Below, piece after piece: positions 54,469 through 62,988 of a DNA stretch of 64,000 bases; within the stretch, counting starts at the first letter, position 1; every line of letters begins with the position of its first letter. The DNA lies in NCBI RefSeq assembly GCF_001687605.2, contig NZ_CP016539.2:1332501-1396500 (forward strand), read 5' to 3'. The notes under the pieces were generated by a model, which was not told the origin of the DNA, did no database searches, and saw only the letters and a list, made by a program, of their open reading frames with translations. The DNA is from Planococcus plakortidis (GTDB taxonomy: Bacteria; Bacillota; Bacilli; Bacillales_A; Planococcaceae). The position numbers were made by a program, and so were the translations under genes.

Positions 54469-54549
54469 AAAAGCCCTGCTGGGTGGTGCGTCCTGAAAGT
54501 TGGCATTTTAGCCTGACCTTCAGGAAGCGCTACACTTGGCAGGGCTTTT
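54469..54549 (+). terminator. Branched terminator after lysC
   Basis: AAAAGCCCTGC (54469-54479) and GCAGGGCTTTT (54539-54549) form an 11-bp stem. Its 59-base interior holds a second stem, TCCTGAA / TTCAGGA, with a further GGC/GCC pairing, so the terminator is unusually large and branched. Confidence 0.8.
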
Positions 54550-54565
54550 ATAAGTTTCCGAAAGT

Positions 54566-54583
54566 TTGTGTAAAAATTCACAA
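54566..54583. promoter_or_regulatory. Rex-like operator upstream of sdhCAB
   Basis: TTGTGTAAAAATTCACAA matches the Rex consensus TTGTGAAWWWWTTCACAA at 17 of 18 positions. It lies 12 bp before a candidate distal sdh promoter. Rex responds to NADH/NAD; control of succinate dehydrogenase by it is inference. Confidence 0.6.
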
Positions 54584-54587
54584 TTTG

Positions 54588-54623
54588 TTCAAATTTGAAA
54601 TCTTGCCATTATGGCCCTATATT
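54588..54623 (+). promoter_or_regulatory. Candidate distal sdh promoter with palindrome
   Basis: TTGAAA (54595-54600), 17 bp, TATATT (54618-54623). The perfect palindrome TTCAAATTTGAA (54588-54599) overlaps the -35 box. The region 54624-54766 is A+T rich and I see nothing else in it. Confidence 0.5.
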
Positions 54624-54766
54624 TGCTCATAAAAGCTCGGAACAGATGCCTGTATCCCGCTTGTTTTAAAATAAAAATATAGCTTTTCGTGAATTCTTTC
54701 CTATTTAATATCCCAAAACGCCTTCCAAAAGCCCGGACAGTATGCGCCCAAAAAGCTTTCCTTGCC

Positions 54767-54795
54767 TTGACGCTCCCAAAAGTGGGGAGTACAAT
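54767..54795 (+). promoter_or_regulatory. Proximal sdhCAB promoter
   Basis: TTGACG (54767-54772), exactly 17 bp, TACAAT (54790-54795). The spacer contains the inverted repeat CTCCC / GGGAG. The leader to sdhC is about 100 nt. Confidence 0.7.
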
Positions 54796-54902
54796 AAATA
54801 TGTCATATTCTTGTACATGATGCTTGCAGTATCGCAGAGATATTTTCCTGATATAGGAAAGTTTTGCGGTGCCAACTAAAGTTTTTGAGGGGGGTAAAAT
54901 TT

Positions 54903-55514
54903 TTGGATAACAATCGTGAATTTTTAATGCGCAGGCTGCACTCTTTACTCGGGGTCATTCCAATCGGTTTGTTCTTGACGCAGCATTTGATCGTCAACCA
55001 TTTCGCTACGCAAGGCGTGGAAGCGTTTAACCAAGCTGCCCACTTCTTGGCAAATCTCCCATTCGTCATCTTCCTGGAGATTTTCGTCATCTACTTGCCG
55101 CTCATGTATCATGCTTTCTACGGATTATACATAGCGTTCACAGCGAAAAACAACCCGGGGCATTACAGCTACATGCGCAACATCCTGTTTGTTGCACAGC
55201 GTTACACCGGGGTTTTCCTTGTGGTCTTTATCGCATGGCACGTGTTTGAGACAAGGTTCCAAGTTGCGATTGGTGCAGCAGAGGCAGATTTCAACATGAT
55301 GGAAAACATCCTGTCGAATCCGTTCATGTTCGCCTTCTACGTATTGGGTGTCCTGTCCGCGACGTTCCACTTGGCGAACGGATTGTGGTCTTTCTTTGTG
55401 ACGTGGGGAATCACGGTTTCGGAGAAAGCACAGCGCTACTCAACTTACTTCACACTTCTAGTCTTTATTGTATTATCGATCATTGGTATCAGAGCATTGT
55501 TTGCATTCATTTAA
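54903..55514 (+). CDS. sdhC: Succinate dehydrogenase cytochrome b558 subunit
   Basis: SdhC anchors the complex in the membrane and holds the hemes. TTG 54903 is chosen: GAGGGGGGT (54888-54896) is 6 bp upstream and the product, starting MDNNREFLMRRLHSLLGVIP, aligns in length (203 residues) with B. subtilis SdhC; an earlier in-frame codon at 54864 lies before the ribosome site. Five TM helices are visible (about 13-30, 55-80, 95-115, 140-165, 180-203) with heme-ligand histidines in LHSLLG, TQHL, YHAFYG and WHVFET. Confidence 0.93.
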   Translation: MDNNREFLMRRLHSLLGVIPIGLFLTQHLIVNHFATQGVEAFNQAAHFLANLPFVIFLEIFVIYLPLMYHAFYGLYIAFTAKNNPGHYSYMRNILFVAQRYTGVFLVVFIAWHVFETRFQVAIGAAEADFNMMENILSNPFMFAFYVLGVLSATFHLANGLWSFFVTWGITVSEKAQRYSTYFTLLVFIVLSIIGIRALFAFI

Positions 55515-55559
55515 GGATGTCCCAAACATTGGTGAATTAAAAGAGGAGTGAACACTACA

Positions 55560-57308
55560 ATGGCGAAAGGCAAAATTTCTATCGTCGGTGGGGGCCTAGC
55601 AGGTCTAATGGCAGCGATCAAAGTTGCCGAAGCAGGGTCACCTGCCGACCTATTTTCCATCGTTCCCGTTAAACGCTCCCACTCTGTGTGCGCACAGGGC
55701 GGCATTAACGGTGCGGTGAATACAAAAGGTGAAGGGGATTCACCGGACATTCACTTTGATGACACCGTTTACGGCGGTGATTTCCTGGCGAACCAAAAGC
55801 CGGTCAAAGCGATGGCGGATGCAGCACCTGGCATCATCCGTTTGCTCGACCGCATGGGCGTCATGTTCAACCGGACGCCGGAAGGTCTTCTTGACTTCCG
55901 CCGTTTCGGCGGCACGATGCACCACAGAACGGCTTTTGCCGGTGCTACCACTGGCCAGCAATTGCTATATGCACTCGATGAGCAAGTCCGCCGCTATGAA
56001 GTGGCTGGGCTCATCACGAAATACGAAGGCTGGGAATTCCTTGGCCTGGTTCTTGACGATAACGGCGTGTCCCGCGGAATCACTGCACAGAACTTGACGA
56101 CGATGGAGATCAAATCGTTCCGTTCGGATGCGGTCATCATGGCAACCGGCGGACCGGGGATCATCTTCGGAAAATCCACGAACTCTGTCATCAACACAGG
56201 ATCTGCAGCATCGATCGTTTATCAGCAAGGCGCATACTATGCGAACGGCGAATTCATCCAAATCCACCCGACAGCGATCCCTGGCGACGACAAGCTCCGC
56301 TTGATGTCAGAATCTGCACGCGGTGAAGGCGGACGGATCTGGACGTATAAAGACGGCAAGCCTTGGTACTTCCTCGAGGAAAAATATCCGGCTTACGGAA
56401 ATCTCGTGCCACGTGATATCGCGACTCGCGAAATCTTCGATGTGTGCGTTAACCAGAAGCTCGGCATCAACGGCGAGAACATGGTGTACTTGGACCTTTC
56501 CCATAAGGATTCAAAAGAACTCGACATCAAACTGGGCGGGATCATCGAAATCTATGAGAAATTCACAGGTGACGACCCTCGCAAAGTACCGATGAAAATC
56601 TTCCCGGCTGTCCATTATTCAATGGGCGGGCTATGGGTCGACGATCATCAAATGACAAGCATCCCTGGCGTTCTTGCAGCTGGTGAGTGCGATTACTCGC
56701 AGCACGGCGCAAACCGTCTTGGCGCAAACTCGCTATTGTCTGCCATCTATGGCGGAATGGTTGCAGGGCCGTACGCTTTGGATTATGTCAAAGGCTTGGA
56801 CGTCCTGGCCGAAGATCTTCCAAACGATATTTACGAGAAGCACGAAGCTGAAGAGCAGCGTAAATGGGAAGAGATCCTGGCATTGGATGGAACTGAAAAT
56901 GCCTACATCCTGCATAAAGAGCTTGGCGAATGGATGACGGACAACGTGACGGTCGTGCGCTATAACGATCGCCTCGAAGAAACGGACCGCAAAATCCAGG
57001 AGCTTCTCGAACGCTTCAACCACATCAGCATGACGGATACGCAACTTTGGAGCAACCAAGGGGCTATGTTTACACGCCAGCTGAAAAATATGCTACATTT
57101 AGCACGTGTCATCACGCTTGGCGCATTGAAACGCAACGAAAGCCGCGGTGCTCATTACAAGCCGGAATTCCCGGAACGTAATGACGAGGAATTCCTTAAG
57201 ACGACAATGGCGAAATTCAACGGTTACGATGAGCCGATCTTCCATTATGAAGATGTCGACACTTCTTTGATCCCGCCACGCAAACGCGATTATTCCGCGA
57301 AAGCATAG
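55560..57308 (+). CDS. sdhA: Succinate dehydrogenase flavoprotein subunit
   Basis: SdhA oxidises succinate to fumarate with covalently bound FAD. ATG 55560 follows AAGAGGAGTG. The 582-residue protein has the FAD loop VGGGLAGLMAAIKVAEAG, the flavin-linking His in KRSHSVCAQGGINGA, HPTAIPGDDKLRLMSESARGEGG (active site), and the Arg-containing C-terminal domain. Length is full. Middle gene of sdhCAB; the complex feeds electrons to menaquinone. Confidence 0.97.
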   Translation: MAKGKISIVGGGLAGLMAAIKVAEAGSPADLFSIVPVKRSHSVCAQGGINGAVNTKGEGDSPDIHFDDTVYGGDFLANQKPVKAMADAAPGIIRLLDRMGVMFNRTPEGLLDFRRFGGTMHHRTAFAGATTGQQLLYALDEQVRRYEVAGLITKYEGWEFLGLVLDDNGVSRGITAQNLTTMEIKSFRSDAVIMATGGPGIIFGKSTNSVINTGSAASIVYQQGAYYANGEFIQIHPTAIPGDDKLRLMSESARGEGGRIWTYKDGKPWYFLEEKYPAYGNLVPRDIATREIFDVCVNQKLGINGENMVYLDLSHKDSKELDIKLGGIIEIYEKFTGDDPRKVPMKIFPAVHYSMGGLWVDDHQMTSIPGVLAAGECDYSQHGANRLGANSLLSAIYGGMVAGPYALDYVKGLDVLAEDLPNDIYEKHEAEEQRKWEEILALDGTENAYILHKELGEWMTDNVTVVRYNDRLEETDRKIQELLERFNHISMTDTQLWSNQGAMFTRQLKNMLHLARVITLGALKRNESRGAHYKPEFPERNDEEFLKTTMAKFNGYDEPIFHYEDVDTSLIPPRKRDYSAKA

Positions 57309-57333
57309 TAATAAAGAAGGGAGCTAATTTACC

Positions 57334-58104
57334 ATGGGTGAAGCAGCAAAAACGGTTATTTTTGAAATCGAACGCCGCAATTCCACAGACGAAAATTCGT
57401 ACTGGGAAAAGTTCGAATTACCATATCGCGCCAATATGAACGTCATTTCCGCATTGATGGAAATCCGGCGCAACCCGGTCAACATGGACGGGAAGAAAAC
57501 GACGCCAGTCAACTGGGACATGAACTGCCTGGAGGAAGTATGTGGCGCATGTTCAATGGTCATCAACGGCAAAGCGCGCCAGTCGTGCACAGCTCTTGTC
57601 GACCAGCTGGAACAGCCAATCCGCCTTCAGCCGATGAAGACATTCCCGGTCGTCCGCGACTTGATCGTAGACCGCAGCCGCATGTTCGATTCGTTGAAAA
57701 AAGTCAAAGCGTGGGTGCCGATCGACGGTACGCATGACCTTGGCGAAGGTCCGCGTATGCCTGAGCGCAAACGCCAATGGGCTTATGAATTGTCTAAATG
57801 CATGACGTGCGGCGTATGCCTCGAGGCGTGCCCGAACGTCAACGACAAATCCGACTTCATCGGTGCGGCTCCGCTTTCCCAAGTCCGCTTGATGAACGCG
57901 CATCCAACAGGTGCCATGAACCGTGACGAGCGTTTGAACGCGATCATGGGTGAAGGCGGCCTTGCGGATTGCGGTAACTCCCAGAACTGCGTGGAATCTT
58001 GCCCGAAAGGCATTCCTTTGACGACTTCCATCGCAGCTTTGAACCGCGACACGAACATCCAAATGTTCCGCAACTTCTTCGGAAGCGATCACATGGTCGA
58101 CTGA
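57334..58104 (+). CDS. sdhB: Succinate dehydrogenase iron-sulfur subunit
   Basis: SdhB carries electrons from FAD to the membrane subunit. The 256-residue protein has ligands for a [2Fe-2S] cluster (CLEEVCGACSMVINGKARQSC region, about 66-90), and CMTCGVCLEACPNV plus CGNSQNCVESCP for the [4Fe-4S] and [3Fe-4S] clusters. GGGAG precedes the ATG. Last gene of sdhCAB, followed by a strong terminator. Confidence 0.97.
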   Translation: MGEAAKTVIFEIERRNSTDENSYWEKFELPYRANMNVISALMEIRRNPVNMDGKKTTPVNWDMNCLEEVCGACSMVINGKARQSCTALVDQLEQPIRLQPMKTFPVVRDLIVDRSRMFDSLKKVKAWVPIDGTHDLGEGPRMPERKRQWAYELSKCMTCGVCLEACPNVNDKSDFIGAAPLSQVRLMNAHPTGAMNRDERLNAIMGEGGLADCGNSQNCVESCPKGIPLTTSIAALNRDTNIQMFRNFFGSDHMVD

Positions 58105-58109
58105 TCCAC

Positions 58110-58137
58110 ACTCCGCCTTTTAGGCGGAGTTTTTTTG
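58110..58137 (+). terminator. Terminator after sdhB
   Basis: ACTCCGCC, loop TTTTA, GGCGGAGT, then T7. Confidence 0.94.
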
Positions 58138-58192
58138 TTTCACCTGAAAATGCCCAAGCTTGGCTGAAACTGATGTTCTTTGCGCGAGTTTT

Positions 58193-58201
58193 TGCTATAC
58201 T
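58193..58201 (+). promoter_or_regulatory. Extended -10 promoter of the thioesterase gene
   Basis: TGC-TATACT, 35 bp before the ATG; no clear -35 box. Confidence 0.45.
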
Positions 58202-58235
58202 TACAAAATGAGTAACATATACAGGGGGAACTGGA

Positions 58236-58703
58236 ATGAGAGCGTCTTACATAGAGGATTTAAACAAATGGCAGGAAGGCTTTTCGTTTTATGCACCGGT
58301 GCACGTGCGATTTTCAGAGACGGATATGTTCGGCCATGTCAACAACACGGTCCCGATCGCCTATTTCGAGTATGCGCGGATCGAGTTCATGAAAGAGATC
58401 GGCTTGATGCAAAGATGGCTCTCCAAGGACAGCGATTTGATTCCCGTCGTGGCGGATATGCAAGTCGATTTCGTCCGGCAGGTATTCTTCGACGAACAAT
58501 TGAAGATTTATGTCAAAGTGGATACGATCGGGAATTCTTCCGCAGATGTCCATTATTGGGCAGTGAACGATGAGCAGGAGACGTGTTTCACCGGCAGGGG
58601 CGCAATCGTCCAAATCTCCAAAACTAGCGGCAAAGGCCATCCATGGAGCGATGCGGAGAAGGTGATGTTGCGGAGCGGGAGTTTGGCTTCCTCCGGCAAA
58701 TGA
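58236..58703 (+). CDS. ysmA: Acyl-CoA thioesterase, 4HBT type
   Basis: The 155-residue hotdog protein has the 4-hydroxybenzoyl-CoA thioesterase signature around HVRFSETDMFGHVNNTVPIAYFEYARIEF, with the catalytic Asp of the TDMFGHVNN loop. It probably hydrolyses acyl-CoA thioesters; the substrate is unknown. It corresponds to ysmA of B. subtilis. There gerE comes next; here a MarR gene follows after 74 bp, with no spore gene. Confidence 0.85.
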   Translation: MRASYIEDLNKWQEGFSFYAPVHVRFSETDMFGHVNNTVPIAYFEYARIEFMKEIGLMQRWLSKDSDLIPVVADMQVDFVRQVFFDEQLKIYVKVDTIGNSSADVHYWAVNDEQETCFTGRGAIVQISKTSGKGHPWSDAEKVMLRSGSLASSGK

Positions 58704-58777
58704 AGCAATCCTTGCCTTATTGGGACGAAAGCGTCATTATGGAAAAAATACCAGTAGCTAGGGAGTGAACCAAGTCC

Positions 58778-59230
58778 ATGACTGAAGACAACTCAAACCG
58801 CCGCCACGACTTGGAGCGTGTGGCATTTATGGAAAAGGAATTGCGTTACATATCGGGGATCATCAAACAGAAAGGCCGCGAAATCCTGAATTCGTATACC
58901 ATTACGCCGCCGCAGTTCGTGGCGCTTCAATGGCTGTTCGAACATGGCGACATGACCATCGGCGACTTGTCGAACAAAATGTTCTTGGCGTTCAGCACGA
59001 CGACCGACCTGGTTGACCGGATGGAAAAGAACGATTTGGTCGTCCGTATCCGCGAAGAGCAGGACCGCCGTGTGGTGCGCATTAAATTATTGGAAGAGGG
59101 CGAGCGGATCATCGAAGAAGTGATCAAGAAGCGCCAGGATTATTTAGAGGCAGTACTCGAAGACTTCAGCGAAGAGGAAGTCGAGCAATTTTCAAGCTTG
59201 TTGGAGAAAATGCATATCAACATGAAATAG
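58778..59230 (+). CDS. ysmB: MarR-family transcriptional regulator
   Basis: The 150-residue protein has a MarR winged helix (about 40-115): TPPQFVALQWLFEHGDMTIGDLSNKMFLAFSTTTDLVDRMEKNDLVVRIREEQDRRVVRIKL is its core, read in segments, with the wing DRR. The ligand and targets are unknown. It lies 10 bp upstream of racE and is the counterpart of ysmB in B. subtilis. Confidence 0.87.
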   Translation: MTEDNSNRRHDLERVAFMEKELRYISGIIKQKGREILNSYTITPPQFVALQWLFEHGDMTIGDLSNKMFLAFSTTTDLVDRMEKNDLVVRIREEQDRRVVRIKLLEEGERIIEEVIKKRQDYLEAVLEDFSEEEVEQFSSLLEKMHINMK

Positions 59231-59240
59231 GAGCGGGGCT

Positions 59241-60050
59241 ATGACATTGAATGCGCCAATCGGAGTCATCGATTCGGGCGTCGGGGGGTTGACCGTCGCC
59301 AAGGAAATCATGGAACTTTTGCCAAACGAAAAAATCTGTTACATCGGCGACAATGCACGCTGCCCTTATGGCCCGAGACCCCTTGCGGAAGTTAGGCGCT
59401 ATACGTGGCAAATGGCAGAAGCGCTCATGAAAATGAATATCAAGATGCTGGTCATCGCCTGCAATACGGCAACGGCGGCAGCGCTCAATTCCTTGCAGAA
59501 GAGATTGCCGATCCCGGTCATCGGCGTCATTTTTCCGGGAGCCCGCGCTGCCATCAAGTCTTCTTCGACGAAGAAAATCGCGGTGCTCGGCACGGCAGGG
59601 ACCGTAAAAAGCGGAGCGTACGAAAAAGCGCTCAAGTCGCTCGTCTCAGCGTCGGATGTCATCCAATTGGCATGCCCGCGTTTTGTCCCGCTCGTTGAAA
59701 GTGATGAGTACGAAGGGGAGTTCGCCCGGCGCATGGTGGCGGAAACCTTATCGGCAATCAAATCCAAGGAGTTCGACACCGCCATTCTCGGATGTACCCA
59801 TTATCCGTTGTTACAGCGCTTTATCGAGCAGGAACTCGGTGATACGGTGACGGTGCTGTCGTCGGCCCAGGAGACGGCTAAGGATGTATCGCGCCACTTG
59901 AGCTATCAGGATAAATTTGCGGACCGCCGCAAACCGCCCGTCCATCAATTTTATACGTCCGGTTCGACGGAGATTTTCCGCACGATCATACGAAAGTGGC
60001 TTGCCATCGACGATCCGTGCATCCGTTCGATCAAGTTCCCGAAAACCTGA
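59241..60050 (+). CDS. racE: Glutamate racemase
   Basis: RacE/MurI makes D-glutamate for peptidoglycan. The 269-residue protein has IDSGVGGLTVAKEI, the two catalytic cysteines in VIACNTATAAA and ILGCTHYPLL, and a conserved Asp-Ser at the start. In an organism with D-Glu cross-bridges the demand for this product would be doubled (see the ATP-grasp ligase at 12559). GGAGCGGG precedes the ATG. A short terminator follows. B. subtilis has gerM after it; here rph follows. Confidence 0.95.
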   Translation: MTLNAPIGVIDSGVGGLTVAKEIMELLPNEKICYIGDNARCPYGPRPLAEVRRYTWQMAEALMKMNIKMLVIACNTATAAALNSLQKRLPIPVIGVIFPGARAAIKSSSTKKIAVLGTAGTVKSGAYEKALKSLVSASDVIQLACPRFVPLVESDEYEGEFARRMVAETLSAIKSKEFDTAILGCTHYPLLQRFIEQELGDTVTVLSSAQETAKDVSRHLSYQDKFADRRKPPVHQFYTSGSTEIFRTIIRKWLAIDDPCIRSIKFPKT

Positions 60051-60071
60051 CGGCCTAGCCGCCGGGTTTTT
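60042..60071 (+). terminator. Terminator after racE
   Basis: AAACC-CGGC / GCCG-GGGTTT form a stem with small internal loops, starting in the last codons of racE and followed by T5. Confidence 0.7.
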
Positions 60072-60123
60072 GTCGTCAAAGCAGAATTATGGTAAGATTT
60101 TTTGAGTACATGAGGAGGATTCA

Positions 60124-60876
60124 ATGATGACAAGAATTGATAATAGACAAGCAGATGAACTGCGCCCGGTGGAAGTGGAGACGGATTACCTGATCCACCC
60201 GGAAGGATCGGTCCTGATTACAGTGGGCCAGACGAAAGTGATCTGCACAGCGACAATCGAATCGCGTGTCCCGAGCTTCTTGAGAGGGCAAGGCAAAGGT
60301 TGGGTAACAGCGGAATATTCCATGCTCCCGCGCGCAACGGGTAGCCGCAACCAGCGCGAAGCGACGCGCGGCAAGCTCGGCGGGCGCACGATGGAAATCC
60401 AGCGCCTGATCGGACGTTCATTGCGTGCTGTCGTGGACCTCGAGAAGATCGGTGATCGCACGCTATGGATCGATTGCGACGTCATCCAGGCGGACGGGGG
60501 GACGCGTACTGCTTCCATCACCGGGGCGTTTATCGCGATGACCATCGCGCTCGGCAAATTGGATGTGCCGGTATTCCCGGTGACGGATTATTTGGCTGCC
60601 ACAAGCGTCGGCATCAACAGCAATAAGCAAGCCATCCTGGACTTGAACTACGAAGAAGACTCCACGGCAGCGGTCGATATGAACCTGGTCATGACCGGAT
60701 CTGGCGAATTCGTCGAGATGCAAGGCACCGGCGAGGAAGCGACATTCAGCCGCAAGGACTTGAACGAGATGCTCGACCTCGGCGAAGCCGGAATCCGGCA
60801 ATTGATCCAGATCCAAAAACAAGCGATCGGTGATTTGTCTGCGCGGATCGGCGAAAAGGCGGAGACGGCATTATGA
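60124..60876 (+). CDS. rph: Ribonuclease PH
   Basis: Rph is a phosphorolytic exonuclease that trims tRNA 3' ends. The 250-residue protein has [55 protein letters not shown] (read in parts; arginines for phosphate and RNA) and [22 protein letters not shown], all typical. AGGAGG precedes the ATG; ATG 60127 is possible. It overlaps rdgB by four bases. Confidence 0.96.
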   Translation: MMTRIDNRQADELRPVEVETDYLIHPEGSVLITVGQTKVICTATIESRVPSFLRGQGKGWVTAEYSMLPRATGSRNQREATRGKLGGRTMEIQRLIGRSLRAVVDLEKIGDRTLWIDCDVIQADGGTRTASITGAFIAMTIALGKLDVPVFPVTDYLAATSVGINSNKQAILDLNYEEDSTAAVDMNLVMTGSGEFVEMQGTGEEATFSRKDLNEMLDLGEAGIRQLIQIQKQAIGDLSARIGEKAETAL

Positions 60877-61469
60877 AAAAAATCGTCATTGCGACACAGA
60901 ACAAAGGAAAAGCGAAAGACTTCGAAACCTTGCTCTCCCCTCTGGGCTATGAAGTGCTGACCTTGAGAGATATCGCAAAAGACCTCGATATCGAAGAAAC
61001 CGGCACGACATTCGAAGCCAATGCCATACTGAAGGCGGAAGGGGTCGCAAAAGAACTCGGCATCCCGGTCATCGCCGACGACAGCGGCCTGGAGATCGAC
61101 GCCTTGGACGGCGAGCCCGGCGTCTATTCCGCGCGCTATGCGGGAGGCGAGAAAAGCGACGATGCCAATATCGATAAAGTGCTGGAGAAATTGGCGAAAG
61201 TGCCGGACGGTGAACGCACAGCGCGTTTCCGCTGCGTGTTGGCGGTCGCGGTTCCTGGGGAAGAGACGCAGACGTTCTCTGGTTCCTGTGAAGGCGAGAT
61301 CTTGCGCATACGCAGGGGTGACAACGGCTTCGGCTACGACCCGATCTTTTACGTGCCTGCCCAGGAACGTGCCATGGCGGAGCTCGAACCCGAAGAAAAA
61401 GCGGCGATTTCTCACCGAGGACAGGCGCTCAGCAAGCTCAGCGAAGCAATGCCGGAGTGGCTGAAATAA
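60873..61469 (+). CDS. rdgB: XTP/dITP diphosphatase
   Basis: RdgB hydrolyses deaminated purine nucleotides (dITP, XTP). The 198-residue protein has the Ham1 motifs [59 protein letters not shown] in parts, [11 protein letters not shown] and ISHRGQAL. The four-base ATGA overlap with rph couples the two. Counterpart of ysnA. A tRNA gene follows. Confidence 0.95.
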   Translation: MKKIVIATQNKGKAKDFETLLSPLGYEVLTLRDIAKDLDIEETGTTFEANAILKAEGVAKELGIPVIADDSGLEIDALDGEPGVYSARYAGGEKSDDANIDKVLEKLAKVPDGERTARFRCVLAVAVPGEETQTFSGSCEGEILRIRRGDNGFGYDPIFYVPAQERAMAELEPEEKAAISHRGQALSKLSEAMPEWLK

Positions 61470-61496
61470 GAAAAAAGATATTTTTTTGAAATAGCA

Positions 61497-61525
61497 TTGA
61501 CTTTTCTCTGGATGATTTCTATAAT
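61497..61525 (+). promoter_or_regulatory. tRNA-Arg promoter
   Basis: TTGACT (61497-61502), 17 bp, TATAAT (61520-61525), 28 bp before the tRNA. Confidence 0.88.
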
Positions 61526-61553
61526 TAAAATTGTCTTTCGTGAGGAAAGTCAT

Positions 61554-61627
<74 letters not shown>

Positions 61628-61631
61628 TTCC

Positions 61632-61669
61632 AAACCTTGTTTTCCCATTATGGGGAAACAAGGTTTTTT
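61632..61669 (+). terminator. Terminator after tRNA-Arg
   Basis: AACCTTGTTTTCCC and GGGGAAACAAGGTT pair over 14 positions (one G-T) with a short loop, then T6. The rest up to 61790 contains a TATAAT (61741-61746) likely serving the next gene. Confidence 0.92.
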
Positions 61670-61790
61670 ATTTGATGGAAAGTGCATGTGTAAAAATGAT
61701 GGACATTTGATTTTTCGCTGTTTATTTGTGTGGCATGACGTATAATGGAAAAAGATAGAGAAAAAACAGACCTAAAGGTGGAAATGTAAG

Positions 61791-62390
61791 GTGTTCAAAA
61801 AATATTGGAAGCGGATTTTGCTTGTTCTTTCATTTATCCAACTCATCCTGATCGCTGCAACGGCGGTGAGCATCTGGTCATTTTCCGGTGAATCGGAATT
61901 GCTGGAAGCCGACGCGGCGATCGTGCTCGGCACGAAAGTCATCGGCGGGGAGCCCTCTCCGGTGCTCGAGCAGCGCATCCGCCACGCCATCGATTTATAC
62001 GAAGCGGGCTATGTCGAGAAAATCATCTTTACAGGCGGCATTACAGATGGGGCGGATTTTGCCGAGTCGGTCGTGAGCCGGGATTTCGCGATCCGCAATA
62101 ATATCCCTGAAGAAGATATCCTGATCGAGACCGAATCGCTCATAACCGAAGAGAACTTCCTCTTCGCCGGTGAAGTAGCCAAAGAAAATGGCTTGTCGAG
62201 TTTTCTTGTCGTCAGCGATCCCTTACATATGAAGCGTGCGCTGCTCATGGCAGAACACGCCGGAATCGACGCCCATTCTTCGCCGACGCCATCAACCGAA
62301 TTCAAGGATTTTACGAACATCGCCCCGTTCTTCGCGCGTGAAGTCGTCTGCTATATGGCGTATGTTGCAATGCATACTATCATTTCATGA
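61791..62390 (+). CDS. YdcF-like/DUF218 membrane-anchored protein
   Basis: The 199-residue protein has a basic N-terminus and one TM (about 8-32), then an extracytoplasmic DUF218 domain: DAAIVLGTKVIGGEPSPVLEQRIRHAIDLYEAG, IIFTGGITDGADFAES and SFLVVSDPLHMKRA are the family blocks, read in parts. E. coli SanA/YdcF relatives are linked to envelope integrity; the reaction is unknown. GTG 61791 follows AAAGGTGGAA. Terminator at 62391. Confidence 0.82.
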   Translation: MFKKYWKRILLVLSFIQLILIAATAVSIWSFSGESELLEADAAIVLGTKVIGGEPSPVLEQRIRHAIDLYEAGYVEKIIFTGGITDGADFAESVVSRDFAIRNNIPEEDILIETESLITEENFLFAGEVAKENGLSSFLVVSDPLHMKRALLMAEHAGIDAHSSPTPSTEFKDFTNIAPFFAREVVCYMAYVAMHTIIS

Positions 62391-62421
62391 AACTGTCCCG
62401 CTGATGCGCGGGCAGTTTTTT
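62391..62421 (+). terminator. Terminator after the DUF218 gene
   Basis: AACTGTCCCGC and GCGGGCAGTT pair with one bulge around loop TGATGC-like bases, then T6; it begins at the base after the stop codon. Confidence 0.87.
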
Positions 62422-62489
62422 CATTTAACAGATGAACACCGCAGCTTCAGGTGATACACTAATAAAAAGCTGTGAGGGGTGTGTTGTGC

Positions 62490-62924
62490 ATGGAAACCGA
62501 TCAACTGAAACTCAGCACGAAATGGCAAGGGGATTTTGTATTTGAAGCTACGGGACAGGGTGGGCACACCCTCCGGATGGATGCCCATCAAGGAGTCGGG
62601 AACGATCAAGGAATCCTTCCGATGCAAGCGATGCTCGGATCGCTTGCCGGATGTGTCGGCATGGACGTCGTGATGATCTTGCGCGCAAAGATGAAAGTCG
62701 TGCGCTCCATCGAAATCGTCACGGAAGGAGACAAGCGCCGGAACCCGCCGAAGGAATTATTGGCGATCATGGTGACGTTTATCATTGAAGGCGACATCGA
62801 CCAGGAGAAAGCCTGGCATGCCATCGAAGTGAGCGGGGAGAAGTATTGCCCGGTGGCCCATTCCTTGAAAGCGGAAGTCACTTACAAACTGGTCTTGAAC
62901 GGCAAGGAAGCTGGCGCAAAATAG
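62490..62924 (+). CDS. OsmC family protein
   Basis: The 144-residue protein has the OsmC/Ohr fold with two conserved cysteines, in LAGCVGMDVVMILR and EKYCPVAHSL, which reduce hydroperoxides in active members. It is closer to the OsmC subgroup called YhfA-like than to Ohr (inference from the short length and the spacing). ATG 62490 follows GTGAGGGGTG. Its stop codon lies in the loop of a terminator. Confidence 0.85.
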   Translation: METDQLKLSTKWQGDFVFEATGQGGHTLRMDAHQGVGNDQGILPMQAMLGSLAGCVGMDVVMILRAKMKVVRSIEIVTEGDKRRNPPKELLAIMVTFIIEGDIDQEKAWHAIEVSGEKYCPVAHSLKAEVTYKLVLNGKEAGAK

Positions 62925-62942
62925 CGCCGGCTTTCGTTTTCA
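62910..62942 (+). terminator. Terminator overlapping the osmC-like stop codon
   Basis: GCTGGCGC and GCGCCGGC (one G-T) form an 8-bp stem with the stop codon in the loop, followed by TTTCGTTTT. Confidence 0.75.
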
Positions 62943-62988
62943 CAGTGCATTTTCCTATGGTATGATGAATGGACAAAGAGGTGGTAGG

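Noticed and set aside
54864-54902. Longer SdhC start at 54864
   Set aside because: It lies before the ribosome site; TTG 54903 gives the conserved N-terminus and length.
60648-61553. 301-codon minus-strand frame opposite rph-rdgB
   Set aside because: Shadow frame spanning two overlapping real genes and the tRNA promoter; no signals of its own.
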